DNA of 64,000 bases from JADJNW01 sp964526645 (lineage in GTDB: Bacteria; Bacteroidota; Bacteroidia; Chitinophagales; Saprospiraceae): NCBI GenBank assembly GCA_964526645.1, contig CAZGJN010000004.1, positions 128,353-192,352 on the forward strand. The letters run 5' to 3'. A program made the position numbers and the translations under genes. The first letter of the stretch is position 1. Each line of letters opens with the position of its first letter. Shown here in pieces: positions 16,498 to 25,992 of the stretch. The notes under the pieces are model-generated. The model saw only the letters and a program-made list of their open reading frames with translations. It made no database searches and was not told the origin of the DNA.

Positions 16498-18456
16498 ATG
16501 AAAAGCAAGCATACAATACTGGCTTTACTTTGGCTGATGGCCGGTTGGCAAATCCAGCGGAGTACGGCACAGATTGTGCCTTGTGATGATCGCTTGTATT
16601 TGTTTAGCTCCGACTTTTACTCCTCTCCTACGCTGATTGAACGGCTTTCTTTTGGTGGTGAAAACGGCCAACAACTTTTCCTCGATCCTTTTGTCAATTT
16701 GGAAACCACCCTCAATGCCGTCGGCTACAATGTCTTTGACCAGCACATATACGGTATCAATCCTTTAACTTACGAGCTTTTCAGGGTGGATGCCAGTGGT
16801 AAGGCTACCAGGCTAGGAATACCTGCCGGTTTGGATACTTCGCTGGTGTACTATGCAGGAACGGTCACTCCGAATGGCCGCGCGCTGATGATTATCGGAA
16901 GAACCAAAGACACAGAGGTAGATAAAAAAATGTATTCCATTACCCTGAGGGGACCAAATTACGGGGCAGGGTATGTTTCTATTATTTGCGATTGGCAGCC
17001 CAAAATCGAAGACATTGCCCATCATCCTAATTTTGGAGTGATTTATGGGTTCGATGTGCGCACCAGGAGGCTTGTTTCTATCACGGAAGGAGGCTTAGTC
17101 ACCAGCAATGGCTACGAAAGTATTAATGGCATTGACAAGATGGGTTCTTTGTTTTTTGATGCAGCTGGAAATTTGTATGGTTATGGTGGTAGCGGCACAA
17201 AGGAAGATAATTTCTATAAAATCAATACTGCCAATGGCAAAATTGAGGAAATCGGTTACGGACCCCAAGCCAGAGCTACCGATGGGTGCTCTTGCCCGTA
17301 CCGGATGGCTTTTTCTAAAACAGCGACACCTCAGGAGGTACTGCCCTGTGCAGAAGTTACTTTTCGCTATCACATCAAAAACTCAGCGGGTACGGCTTAC
17401 ACCCAAATAGAATTGATAGATACTTTACCGGAAGGTTTTACTATTACAGCATTAAATAAACTGCCGGTAAATGGCGATGTCCTAAGTGGTATTGGCTCTA
17501 ATATATTGCATATCAATAGAATTCATGTATTATTGGGAAATAATGTAATAGAAATAACCGCCAAAGCTCCTGCACAGCCCGGCGTGTATGCCTCACGCGG
17601 TGCGGTGAGCCCGCTGCCCCTTATTTATAATGGTGGGCGGCTTGTGTCAGATGATCCCACAGATGGTTTGATTGCCTCCGCCACAAGTATCAAGGTGATT
17701 GAACAAACAAGGATATTGCCAGATTCTACTTACTACCTCTGCCAGGGGAGCAGCCGCATTCTATCCGCCAATCCTTCAGGTATCACTTATACTTGGTCGC
17801 CTATTGATGCAGACAAACCGAATGTTGAAGTCAATAGCCCGGGTATTTACACCGTTACTACAACAACTGAGTGCGGAATATTCACTGATGCGATGGAGGT
17901 ATTGCCTATTGAACCACCTTTTATTGACTTGGGCGCTGACAAAACCATAGAACAGGGGGAGCGCATCTTCCTTGATTATACTACCAATGCAAAAGGGGAT
18001 ATTTCATTTTTTTGGGCATCGGAATCCGAAAATACTGGCTTGAGTTGCACGGATTGCCCTGATCCGACCATCAAACCTTTGCAAACTGCTACTTATTTTG
18101 TGACGATCAGGGATGAAAATAATTGTACTGCAGCGGATGCTATTCTGATAGAAGTGTTGCCAGTGCGTGAGATTTTTGCACCAAGTGCATTCAGCCCCAA
18201 CGCCGATGGTGTCAACGATATTTTTTATCTCCAGGGCAAGGGCGATGTGAAAATTTTATACCTCCGCGTTTTTGATCGCTGGGGAAATCTTGTTTTTCAA
18301 ACACAAAATGCTTACCTTAACGACGCGGCATTCGGATGGGATGGAACATGGAAAAACAAACCTTTGCCCGCCCAAACCTTTGTTTTTGTTGTAAAATTAG
18401 AATTTGCCGACCAAACTCAAAGGCAGCTTTCTGGTGAAATAACGCTATTGAGATAA
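16498..18456 (+). CDS. T9SS type-B sorted secreted protein (DUF6923-like plus gliding-associated C-terminal domain)
   Basis: The product has 652 residues. It has a signal peptide (1-25, ending STAQ), and an N-terminal region (about 28-265) resembling the DUF6923-type propeller (YGINPLTYELFRVDASGKAT, LFFDAAGNLYGYGGSG). A DUF11-like beta-sandwich follows (about 280-400, LIDTLPEGFTITALN), then Ig/PKD-like segments (about 405-560). The C-terminal domain (about 561-652) has the type-B sorting signature FAPSAFSPNADGVNDIFYL and VFDRWGNLVFQ. Type-B cargo is exported by the T9SS encoded at 33484-39322. The start follows lipoprotein B by 3 bases. This is the only clear T9SS cargo in the operon; ligand binding or adhesion is a guess. 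Confidence 0.9.
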   Translation: MKSKHTILALLWLMAGWQIQRSTAQIVPCDDRLYLFSSDFYSSPTLIERLSFGGENGQQLFLDPFVNLETTLNAVGYNVFDQHIYGINPLTYELFRVDASGKATRLGIPAGLDTSLVYYAGTVTPNGRALMIIGRTKDTEVDKKMYSITLRGPNYGAGYVSIICDWQPKIEDIAHHPNFGVIYGFDVRTRRLVSITEGGLVTSNGYESINGIDKMGSLFFDAAGNLYGYGGSGTKEDNFYKINTANGKIEEIGYGPQARATDGCSCPYRMAFSKTATPQEVLPCAEVTFRYHIKNSAGTAYTQIELIDTLPEGFTITALNKLPVNGDVLSGIGSNILHINRIHVLLGNNVIEITAKAPAQPGVYASRGAVSPLPLIYNGGRLVSDDPTDGLIASATSIKVIEQTRILPDSTYYLCQGSSRILSANPSGITYTWSPIDADKPNVEVNSPGIYTVTTTTECGIFTDAMEVLPIEPPFIDLGADKTIEQGERIFLDYTTNAKGDISFFWASESENTGLSCTDCPDPTIKPLQTATYFVTIRDENNCTAADAILIEVLPVREIFAPSAFSPNADGVNDIFYLQGKGDVKILYLRVFDRWGNLVFQTQNAYLNDAAFGWDGTWKNKPLPAQTFVFVVKLEFADQTQRQLSGEITLLR

Positions 18457-18482
18457 ATTTTGTACTAAAAAAACACCATTCC

Positions 18483-21440
18483 ATGAAAAGGACTTTACAC
18501 ACCATTTTGCTTACCGCAATGACAGTAGTGCTGGCATTTCCGGCTTTTGCTCAAGTCCTTGAAGTGAGTGGAACAGTCAAGGATGAAAATAAAAATCCGC
18601 TGATCGGTGCGACTATCCTGATTAAAGGCACTACCACAGGCACTGTTTCTGATACGGATGGCACTTTTACAATCAAAGCTCAAAAAGGAGACCTTTTAGC
18701 CATTCAATTCATAGGCTACGACATACCAGAGATAGAAATAAAAGAACCAACGCTTACCATAGAATTAAAGCCCTCGCTCCTGCTTGATAGTGATCCTTTG
18801 GCAATATGTTGTTTTCCCCCAATAAGGGAGAATCGAACAAGTACTTATTCTATTGTGAATGCGAAAGATTTCAATCAGGGCAATATGTACCACCCCTATC
18901 AAATGATACAAGGCAGGGTACCTGGCTTAACTATCAGCCGACCAGGGGGCGACCCTTTGGGTTTATTCGATGTAAGGCAACGCGGCCTGCATTCCATCAT
19001 AGGGAATACAGAGCCTTTACTCGTTGTGGATGGTTTACCTGGAGTTTCCTTGCAAACTATTGATCCGCAGGACATTGAATCTTTTTCTGTGTTGCGCGAT
19101 GCTTCGATGGTGTCCTTGTACGGTGCGCGTGGTGCGAATGGAGTGATCTTGATTCAGACCAAAAGAGGCCTCAGAAATAGCGACCTGAAACTTTCTTACA
19201 ATGGTTATGCCGCTATGGATCAGGCAGTAGGCATGCCAGAAGTGTTGGATGCGGCAGGGTATAGGTCCTTGTTAAACAATTCCAACAATCAGGGAAAGGA
19301 CTTGGGTAGTGACACCGATTGGGCGGAAGCTATCACCCGAACGGGTATCAGCCAGGCACACAATCTATCCCTTTCCGGTGGGTTGAGCAAAACAGCTTAC
19401 CACTTGGCTTTAAACTACCGACAGGTGAATGGCGTGGCTAACAATTCCGGTTTTGATCAAATGAACGCCGCGCTGCACTTGTCGCAGTACTTGCTGAAAG
19501 ACCGCCTGCAATTAACCGCTTCGGGAACTTTTACCAAGCGAAATTTTAATGAAATTAATAAAGATATTTTTTACTACGCTGCTATTTTTAATCCAACTTC
19601 ACCTATTCTCGACAATAACTCGCCCTTCGGTGGCTACGCGCAGGAAGCAATTTTGGACTACCAAAACCCGGTTGCTTTACTCGATCAGATACAAAATGAA
19701 GGAGCGCAAAACATTGGTACGATACAGCTTGGCGCGCAGTGGGAAATTGCGAACCAACTCAGGGCTACTGTCAATTATGGCTACCAGCAACAGGATTATA
19801 CACGTAACTATTTCATAGACCCCGCCGCTTTTTTTGGCGATTTTAAAGGACAAAATATCCCTACGGATATTGAGCTTGATAACCAATTTTTTGAGTCTTC
19901 GCTCGCTTATGATTTTTATCGCAACGGGCATCACCTCTCCTTGTCAGGCGGTTATACCTATCAAGAATTGACGAATAATTTGATTGGTGCGACACAGTAC
20001 GATCTATCAACGCTGGGTTTGGCCTTTGTAAATGTCAATTTCCCACAGGGATTTGAGCCTGGTTCTACTAACATCAACAGCCCTAATCCGGCGTACAAAA
20101 CGCAAACAAAACTGGCAGCTTTCTTCGGGCGCTTGCAATATGACTTGGATGACTGGCTCCTGCTATCCTTAGGCTTGCGCAGGGAAGGCGCTACCCGGTT
20201 TGGTGATAACAACAAATGGGGCAATTTTTACAACCTCGGAGTAGGTGTAGATTGGGCAAAGCTGGCTAATTTGCCTTTTGCAGATAGATTGAATACGCGC
20301 TTTAGCTACGGCACCACTGGCAACTTGCCAGCAGATGGTATTTATTCCGAATTGATTTTCAGACCCTCCGGGACGATCTTTTACAACGGCCAGTTTATCC
20401 CTCGGATAGATGTGGGCAACAATCCAAGCCCCGACTTGAAATGGGAAGAGCGTCGGGAGTGGAATGCTGGCTTGGATTTTACATTTTTCAACTATCGCCT
20501 CTTTGGCGCGCTGAATATTTATGGCGGTCGTACAGAAGACGTTCTTTATCAATACTTTGTATCCACACCACCCAATTTTGTTGCTGTCCAGTATGAAAAT
20601 TATGTAGATTTCAGCCATCGCGGCTTGGAGGTGGAATTGAATAGCAAGCTATTGGAACAAAAGGATTTTTCCTGGAATATCGGTGTCAACTACGCGCAGG
20701 ACCGTTCTTCCCTGGAAAGCCTTCGCCCGGCACAAGGAGTGGACATTAGCGGTATTGCATTGCCTGCTTACGTTGGTGTTCCTGGTTTTTGTTGCTTTGA
20801 GCCGATTGTATTATCAGAAGGAGAGCCGCTGGGGCAGTTTGTCGGATATGAATTTGATGGCATAAAAAATGGCGTACCAACCTATAAAGATTTGAATGGC
20901 GATGGGTTTTTCTGCAATTGTGAAGCAGACCTCACCAACATTGGCAACGCACTGCCTGATTTTGCCCTGGGTATCAGCAATAACTTGCGTTGGAAAGCCT
21001 TTGACCTGAGTGTTTTTATGAGAGGAGTCTTTGGGCATGCACTGCTGAACACTCATCGCCAAGCTTTTGGAACGCCAATTTTGTTCGGCAGGTACAATGT
21101 CTTGCAAACCGCATTCGAAGGAGATCGGGCAACGCTTCAGCAGACTGTCGCGCTCTCTGATTTTAGCATAGAGAACGCTACTTTTTTACGCTTGGAAAAT
21201 TTGGCACTGGGGTATAATGTTGATTTAAAACCTAATAGTCGCATTTCCAAACTGAGATTCTATGCTGTTGCCCAAAATTTATTTACTTTGACCGATTATA
21301 AAGGAACCGATCCTGATATCCGTTTTCGGAATAACGGCGGCAACTTCTTCAGCGGTAGTGCTTTGACGCCAGGTTTGGATACCAGGATCGGCTATTATGC
21401 CACCCGCACTTTTGTGCTGGGTGTACAGGCAGCTTTTTAG
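18483..21440 (+). CDS. SusC/RagA-family TonB-dependent transporter, second copy, no adjacent SusD
   Basis: The product has 985 residues. It has a signal peptide (1-24, AFPAFAQ), a carboxypeptidase-like sandwich (about 28-100, VSGTVKDENKNPLIGATI), and a plug with the family signatures MIQGRVPGLTI, LVVDG and SFSVLRDASMVSLYGARGANGVILIQTKRG. The barrel ends in VLGVQAAF. Unlike the first SusC it carries paired cysteines: CC at 109-110, CC at 770-771 and CNC at 811-813. These could form disulfides or bind metal. The gene after it is an FG-GAP/ASPIC lipoprotein, not a susD, so the lid is either supplied by the single susD upstream or replaced by that lipoprotein. It lies 26 bases after the T9SS cargo gene. 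Confidence 0.95.
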   Translation: MKRTLHTILLTAMTVVLAFPAFAQVLEVSGTVKDENKNPLIGATILIKGTTTGTVSDTDGTFTIKAQKGDLLAIQFIGYDIPEIEIKEPTLTIELKPSLLLDSDPLAICCFPPIRENRTSTYSIVNAKDFNQGNMYHPYQMIQGRVPGLTISRPGGDPLGLFDVRQRGLHSIIGNTEPLLVVDGLPGVSLQTIDPQDIESFSVLRDASMVSLYGARGANGVILIQTKRGLRNSDLKLSYNGYAAMDQAVGMPEVLDAAGYRSLLNNSNNQGKDLGSDTDWAEAITRTGISQAHNLSLSGGLSKTAYHLALNYRQVNGVANNSGFDQMNAALHLSQYLLKDRLQLTASGTFTKRNFNEINKDIFYYAAIFNPTSPILDNNSPFGGYAQEAILDYQNPVALLDQIQNEGAQNIGTIQLGAQWEIANQLRATVNYGYQQQDYTRNYFIDPAAFFGDFKGQNIPTDIELDNQFFESSLAYDFYRNGHHLSLSGGYTYQELTNNLIGATQYDLSTLGLAFVNVNFPQGFEPGSTNINSPNPAYKTQTKLAAFFGRLQYDLDDWLLLSLGLRREGATRFGDNNKWGNFYNLGVGVDWAKLANLPFADRLNTRFSYGTTGNLPADGIYSELIFRPSGTIFYNGQFIPRIDVGNNPSPDLKWEERREWNAGLDFTFFNYRLFGALNIYGGRTEDVLYQYFVSTPPNFVAVQYENYVDFSHRGLEVELNSKLLEQKDFSWNIGVNYAQDRSSLESLRPAQGVDISGIALPAYVGVPGFCCFEPIVLSEGEPLGQFVGYEFDGIKNGVPTYKDLNGDGFFCNCEADLTNIGNALPDFALGISNNLRWKAFDLSVFMRGVFGHALLNTHRQAFGTPILFGRYNVLQTAFEGDRATLQQTVALSDFSIENATFLRLENLALGYNVDLKPNSRISKLRFYAVAQNLFTLTDYKGTDPDIRFRNNGGNFFSGSALTPGLDTRIGYYATRTFVLGVQAAF

Positions 21441-21459
21441 AATTGACAATCATAGATTG

Positions 21460-24400
21460 ATGACTGAGACCCGTCTGAAAGTAAAATATGCATTTTTTCT
21501 GATTGCCGGAATGGTGCTTTTGTCAAAAAGTTGTGTACAAAAGAACAACCCTGCAGATACGCTCTTCCGGCAATTGTCTGCTCGCCAAAGTGGTATTTCT
21601 TTTGAGAATCAATTGAATGAAACGGAGGATTTTAATATCATCCAGTACCTCTATTTTTATAATGGCGGCGGGCTGGCTATCGGGGATATCAACAACGATA
21701 GTTTGCCGGATGTGTATTTCACTGCCAATCAGTTGCCCAATAAATTATACCTTAACAAAGGTAATTTACAGTTTGAAGACATTACCGAACGTGCAGGTGT
21801 AGCTGGCAAAGGCAGTTGGAAAACCGGTGTGACCATGGCGGACGTTAATGGCGATGGCTGGTTGGATATTTATGTCTGCCAGGTGGGCAAATACAAGGGA
21901 TTGGAAGGGCGTAATGAATTATACCTCAACAAACAAGATGGGACTTTTGAAGAAAGCGCTGCTGCTTATGGGCTTGATTTTCAAGGCTTTTCTACACAAG
22001 CGGCATTTTTTGACTATGATCGGGATGGCGACCTTGATCTGTATCTGCTCAATCACTCTGTGCACGAAACAGATAATTTTGGCAAGGCGCATCTGAGATT
22101 AAAAGCAGATGAATGGACGGGCGATCGGCTCTTCCGAAATGATGGTGCGCGTTTTGCGGATGTCACTGCGGCGGCTGGTATTTACAGCAGTAAAATCGGC
22201 TATGGCTTGGGCATTGCTATCGGCGATCTCAATAACGATGGTTGGGCAGATATTTATGTATCCAACGATTTTCATGAGAATGACTACCTTTACTACAATA
22301 ATGCCGATGGTACTTTCACCGAAGCAGGGGTGCATTCTTTTGGGCATACCAGCAATTTTTCGATGGGCAGCGATGTGGCTGATTTCAATAACGATGGTTG
22401 GATGGATATACTCACATTAGATATGAAACCCGAAAGCGAGGAACTACTCAAAAGTTCTGTTGGTGCCGATCCTTACAATATTTACCGCTTTAAGCTGGCG
22501 TATGGCTACCACTATCAGTTTCCGCGCAACATGCTGCAACTCAATCGCGGTAAAATTTTTGCTGACAAACAGCCAATAGCTGCTTTTAGTGAAATCGGGC
22601 AACTGGCGGGTGTGGATGCAACCGACTGGAGCTGGGCGGCACTATTTTGCGATTTGGACAATGACGGCTGGAAAGACATCTTTATCAGCAATGGTATCTG
22701 GCGAAGACCCAACGACCTGGATTACCTGAAATTCATTTCTAACCAACAAGTGCAAAAACAAGCGACCGACCTCGAACTGGCTTCCAAAATGCCTGCTGGT
22801 TTGATGCCTAATTACACTTTCCGCAATACAAAAAGCCTTGTATTTGAAAATGTCTCCAAGCAATGGGGCTTGGATTGGGTAGGCTGCTCCAACGGTGCTG
22901 CTTACGCGGATTTGGATAATGATGGCGATTTAGATTTGGTGACAAACAACCTCAACGCTGCTGCTACTGTTTTTGAAAATCGGGCGAATGAGAAATTAAG
23001 GAATAATTTTCTGAAAATCAAATTGATAGATACTTCCAGTAAAAATACTTTTGGCATTGGAGCACGCGTAACGGTCGAGACAGATCACCTTCAGGTACAA
23101 GAACTTTACCCCAGTCGGGGATTCCAATCTGCTTGTGAACCCTTACTGACATTTGGTTTGCAAAAAGCTTCCCAAGCTAAAATTCGCATTTATTGGGCTG
23201 ATGGAACAGTACAAGATACCACTTCCAATGCCAATCAGGCGCTTGTTATCATAAAATCGGGCATAATCAACCCCCAGGAGGCATCGCAGCCAAAACAAGG
23301 GAAGGTAGTAGCGGTAGCCAATGCTGTAAATTTTTTGCACCGGGAAAATGACTACAACGATTTTGATCGTGAGAAGCTACAGCCACATCAACTTTCCAAT
23401 CAAGGCCCGAAGCTGGCAACCGGTGATGTCAACGCAGATGGTTTGCCTGATTTTTACGTTTGCGGGGCAGCAGGGCAGGCGGGAGGCTTGTTTTTACAGA
23501 CAAAAGCCGGCAAATTTACGCTTCACTCCTCTCCTGATCTTGTAAAAGATAGTTTGTACGAAGACACAGATGCCTCATTTTTTGATGCCGATGCCGATGG
23601 GGATTTGGATTTGTATGTAGTGAGCGGTGGCGGCGTGGCTGGGTTGCTGCCCGAGCAGTACTATGATCGCTTGTATTTCAATGATGGAAAAGGCGTTTTT
23701 CAAAAAAAGCAGCAGCACATTCCCGAAATTCCTGCAAACGGGGCTTGCGTTGTTGCTGCTGATTTTAACCAGGATGGCGCACCCGATTTATTTGTCGGTT
23801 CTCGCTCTGTACCGGGCAGTTATGGGCTTTCGCCGAGTAGTTTTATTTTTATCAATAATGGGAAAGGCGTTTTTTCAAAACTGGATGATCCGATTTTGAA
23901 CAACTTTGGGATGGTGACAAGTGCTATCTGGTTGGAAAAAGCACAAATGCTCGCAGTGGTAGGCGAATGGATGCCACTCACCTTTCTGAAATGGAACGAT
24001 GGGAAGTTGGTCAAATCAGAAGTGGCACAGTCCAACGGCTGGTGGAATACGCTGCATCCAGCGGATCTGGATGGGGATGGCGATCAAGACTTGCTGCTCG
24101 GCAATCTTGGTTTGAATACTAACTTGAAAGCGACGGAGAAAGAACCTTTGGAGCTTTTTATTGGTGATTTTGACAATAATTTATTCACCGATCCAATCTT
24201 GGCTTATTACAAACAAGGCAAGCAATACAGCTACTTTTCAAAAGATGAACTTTTTTCGCAATTGGTAACCATTCGCAAGAAATTTTTGGATTATCAATCT
24301 TTTTCGAAAAGCACTTTTCAAAGCGTTTTTGAGGCTTCGCAGTTGCAAAAGTCAATCCACAAAAAAGCCTATACCCTTGCTTCCTGTTGGGCGGAGAACC

Positions 24401-24753
24401 GGAGTGGGGGGCAGTTTGTGCTACACACCTTACCTTTAGAAGCTCAGCTTGCGCCGATTTTTGCTTTTGCTACAACCGACATAGACCAAAACGGGATGCA
24501 GGATATTTTTGCAGTGGGTAATTGGTACGATGTGCAGCCGAGTATGGGGCGCTATGATGCGAGCCTGGGGCTGCTACTGCTGAATCAGGGCGAGGGGCGC
24601 TTCCACAGTATCGAGCCAGGCGAAAGCGGATTCGTAGCAACAGGGGAGGGGCGCGATCTTCAAATTTTGCAGGACGGGGTGCTGCTCTTCGCCAGAAACA
24701 ACTTGCCGATACAGGTTTTTCATATTTTGGAATCACGTTTGCAATCGCAGTAA
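21460..24753 (+). CDS. FG-GAP/VCBS repeat lipoprotein with ASPIC/UnbV domain (paralogue C)
   Basis: The product has 1097 residues from the ATG at 21460, 19 bases after susC; an in-frame ATG at 21397 lies inside susC and is not used here because the later start gives a lipoprotein signal with the cysteine at 25 (LLSKSC). The layout is as in A and B: FG-GAP units (DINNDSLPDVYF, DVNGDGWLDIYV, DYDRDGDLDLYLL, DLDNDGDLDLVTNN), an ASPIC/UnbV-like domain near 515-600 (SRGFQSACEPLLTFGL), then a second FG-GAP half. The ASPIC motif is more divergent than in A and B, and the protein overall is the most distant of the three. It sits where SusD is expected. manA begins 3 bases after its stop. Confidence 0.92.
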   Translation: MTETRLKVKYAFFLIAGMVLLSKSCVQKNNPADTLFRQLSARQSGISFENQLNETEDFNIIQYLYFYNGGGLAIGDINNDSLPDVYFTANQLPNKLYLNKGNLQFEDITERAGVAGKGSWKTGVTMADVNGDGWLDIYVCQVGKYKGLEGRNELYLNKQDGTFEESAAAYGLDFQGFSTQAAFFDYDRDGDLDLYLLNHSVHETDNFGKAHLRLKADEWTGDRLFRNDGARFADVTAAAGIYSSKIGYGLGIAIGDLNNDGWADIYVSNDFHENDYLYYNNADGTFTEAGVHSFGHTSNFSMGSDVADFNNDGWMDILTLDMKPESEELLKSSVGADPYNIYRFKLAYGYHYQFPRNMLQLNRGKIFADKQPIAAFSEIGQLAGVDATDWSWAALFCDLDNDGWKDIFISNGIWRRPNDLDYLKFISNQQVQKQATDLELASKMPAGLMPNYTFRNTKSLVFENVSKQWGLDWVGCSNGAAYADLDNDGDLDLVTNNLNAAATVFENRANEKLRNNFLKIKLIDTSSKNTFGIGARVTVETDHLQVQELYPSRGFQSACEPLLTFGLQKASQAKIRIYWADGTVQDTTSNANQALVIIKSGIINPQEASQPKQGKVVAVANAVNFLHRENDYNDFDREKLQPHQLSNQGPKLATGDVNADGLPDFYVCGAAGQAGGLFLQTKAGKFTLHSSPDLVKDSLYEDTDASFFDADADGDLDLYVVSGGGVAGLLPEQYYDRLYFNDGKGVFQKKQQHIPEIPANGACVVAADFNQDGAPDLFVGSRSVPGSYGLSPSSFIFINNGKGVFSKLDDPILNNFGMVTSAIWLEKAQMLAVVGEWMPLTFLKWNDGKLVKSEVAQSNGWWNTLHPADLDGDGDQDLLLGNLGLNTNLKATEKEPLELFIGDFDNNLFTDPILAYYKQGKQYSYFSKDELFSQLVTIRKKFLDYQSFSKSTFQSVFEASQLQKSIHKKAYTLASCWAENRSGGQFVLHTLPLEAQLAPIFAFATTDIDQNGMQDIFAVGNWYDVQPSMGRYDASLGLLLLNQGEGRFHSIEPGESGFVATGEGRDLQILQDGVLLFARNNLPIQVFHILESRLQSQ

Positions 24754-24756
24754 TAA

Positions 24757-25953
24757 ATGATACCACTACACCAAGTATTGCCGCTCAAGGGCACTGTTCA
24801 GCACTATGACTGGGGCGGGTATAATTTTATTCCAACTTTGATTGGACAGGAAAATCCACACAATCAGCCCTTTGCAGAGCTATGGATGGGTGCACATGCT
24901 GCTGCGCCTTCGATCGTGATTGCGGACCATCAAACTATGCCACTCGACCAGCTTATTGAAAAATTCCCGAAAGAAACCCTGGGTGAAAAAGTGCAGCAGC
25001 AGTTTGAACACCGCTTGCCTTTTCTTTTCAAAGTACTTGATGTGCGCAAGATGCTTTCCATCCAGGCACATCCTTCCAAAAAACAGGCGGAAGCCGGTTT
25101 TGAAAGAGAAAACAAGTTGGGCATTCCATTGCATTCGCCACAACGAATTTACAAAGACGCGAACCACAAGCCAGAGTTGATGCTCGCACTCACTGATTTT
25201 TGGTTGCTGCACGGCTTTCAATCTTTTGAAAAAATAATGCAGCTATTGCACACCACTCCAGCCTTTGCGCCACTTGCCAAGCATTTCCAACAAGAAAAAA
25301 ATTTGTACCCTTTGTATAAATATGTGATGGAATTGCCACAAGAAAGCGTGAATCAACTCTTGAAACCCTTATACCTTCAGCTTTCGCAAAAACTTCCTAA
25401 GGATAAATCCGAAGCAGACTTTTGGGCTTGGCGGGCATTCCAAGATACTTCAAAAGAAGGCAATTATGACAGAGGCATTTTCTCGATTTATTTTTTCAAT
25501 TTGGTGCACCTGAAGCCCGGCGAGGCGATCTACCAGGCGGCGGGCATACCCCATGCCTATCTGGAAGGCGTGAATGTAGAATTAATGGCAAATTCGGATA
25601 ATGTTTTCCGAGGAGGACTCACCACAAAAGCTCTCGCAGTAGATGAATTATTGCAAAGCCTTGTCTTTGAACCGATTGTGCCAAATATCATTGCAGGAAA
25701 TAAAATATCAGAGGCAGAGCGCATTTTCCCAACACCCGCACCCGATTTTGTGCTGAGCCAGATCGAGTTGAGCGCGGGTGCATCTGTTGCACAAGTAGCC
25801 GCAGCCCCTCAGATTTTGTTGGTCATGGAGGGGGCTGTCACGGTGGATAAGCAGCCTTTTTTAAAAGGGGCTATTTTGTTTGTACCTGTCCATCTCTCTT
25901 ACACCATCGAGGCATCGGAAAAAGCCGTACTTTTCAAAGCGACCCTGCCATAA
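24757..25953 (+). CDS. manA: Mannose-6-phosphate isomerase, class I
   Basis: The product has 398 residues. It is a cupin-fold, zinc-dependent phosphomannose isomerase interconverting mannose 6-phosphate and fructose 6-phosphate in the cytosol. The family landmarks are present: PLKGTVQHYDWGG at the start, SIQAHPSKKQAE with the zinc-ligand Gln and His, the class I signature YKDANHKPELMLALT, and AGIPHAYLEGVNVELMANSDNVFRGGLTTK. Length is normal. It is the last gene of the susC run, only 3 bases after lipoprotein C, so it is probably cotranscribed. This is the one hint that the operon handles a sugar, but manA also serves general mannose and glycan metabolism. It converges on the HtrA-like gene; no terminator was recognised between them. 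Confidence 0.95.
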   Translation: MIPLHQVLPLKGTVQHYDWGGYNFIPTLIGQENPHNQPFAELWMGAHAAAPSIVIADHQTMPLDQLIEKFPKETLGEKVQQQFEHRLPFLFKVLDVRKMLSIQAHPSKKQAEAGFERENKLGIPLHSPQRIYKDANHKPELMLALTDFWLLHGFQSFEKIMQLLHTTPAFAPLAKHFQQEKNLYPLYKYVMELPQESVNQLLKPLYLQLSQKLPKDKSEADFWAWRAFQDTSKEGNYDRGIFSIYFFNLVHLKPGEAIYQAAGIPHAYLEGVNVELMANSDNVFRGGLTTKALAVDELLQSLVFEPIVPNIIAGNKISEAERIFPTPAPDFVLSQIELSAGASVAQVAAAPQILLVMEGAVTVDKQPFLKGAILFVPVHLSYTIEASEKAVLFKATLP

Positions 25954-25992
25954 GCCAGCTAAAACAGCATTTAGCACTGCGGGGATATCCTA

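Noticed and set aside
9181..24753. Apparent repeat array across the lipoprotein genes
   Set aside because: The recurring D-x-D-x-D-G codons are FG-GAP protein repeats within and between paralogous genes, not a CRISPR or DNA satellite.
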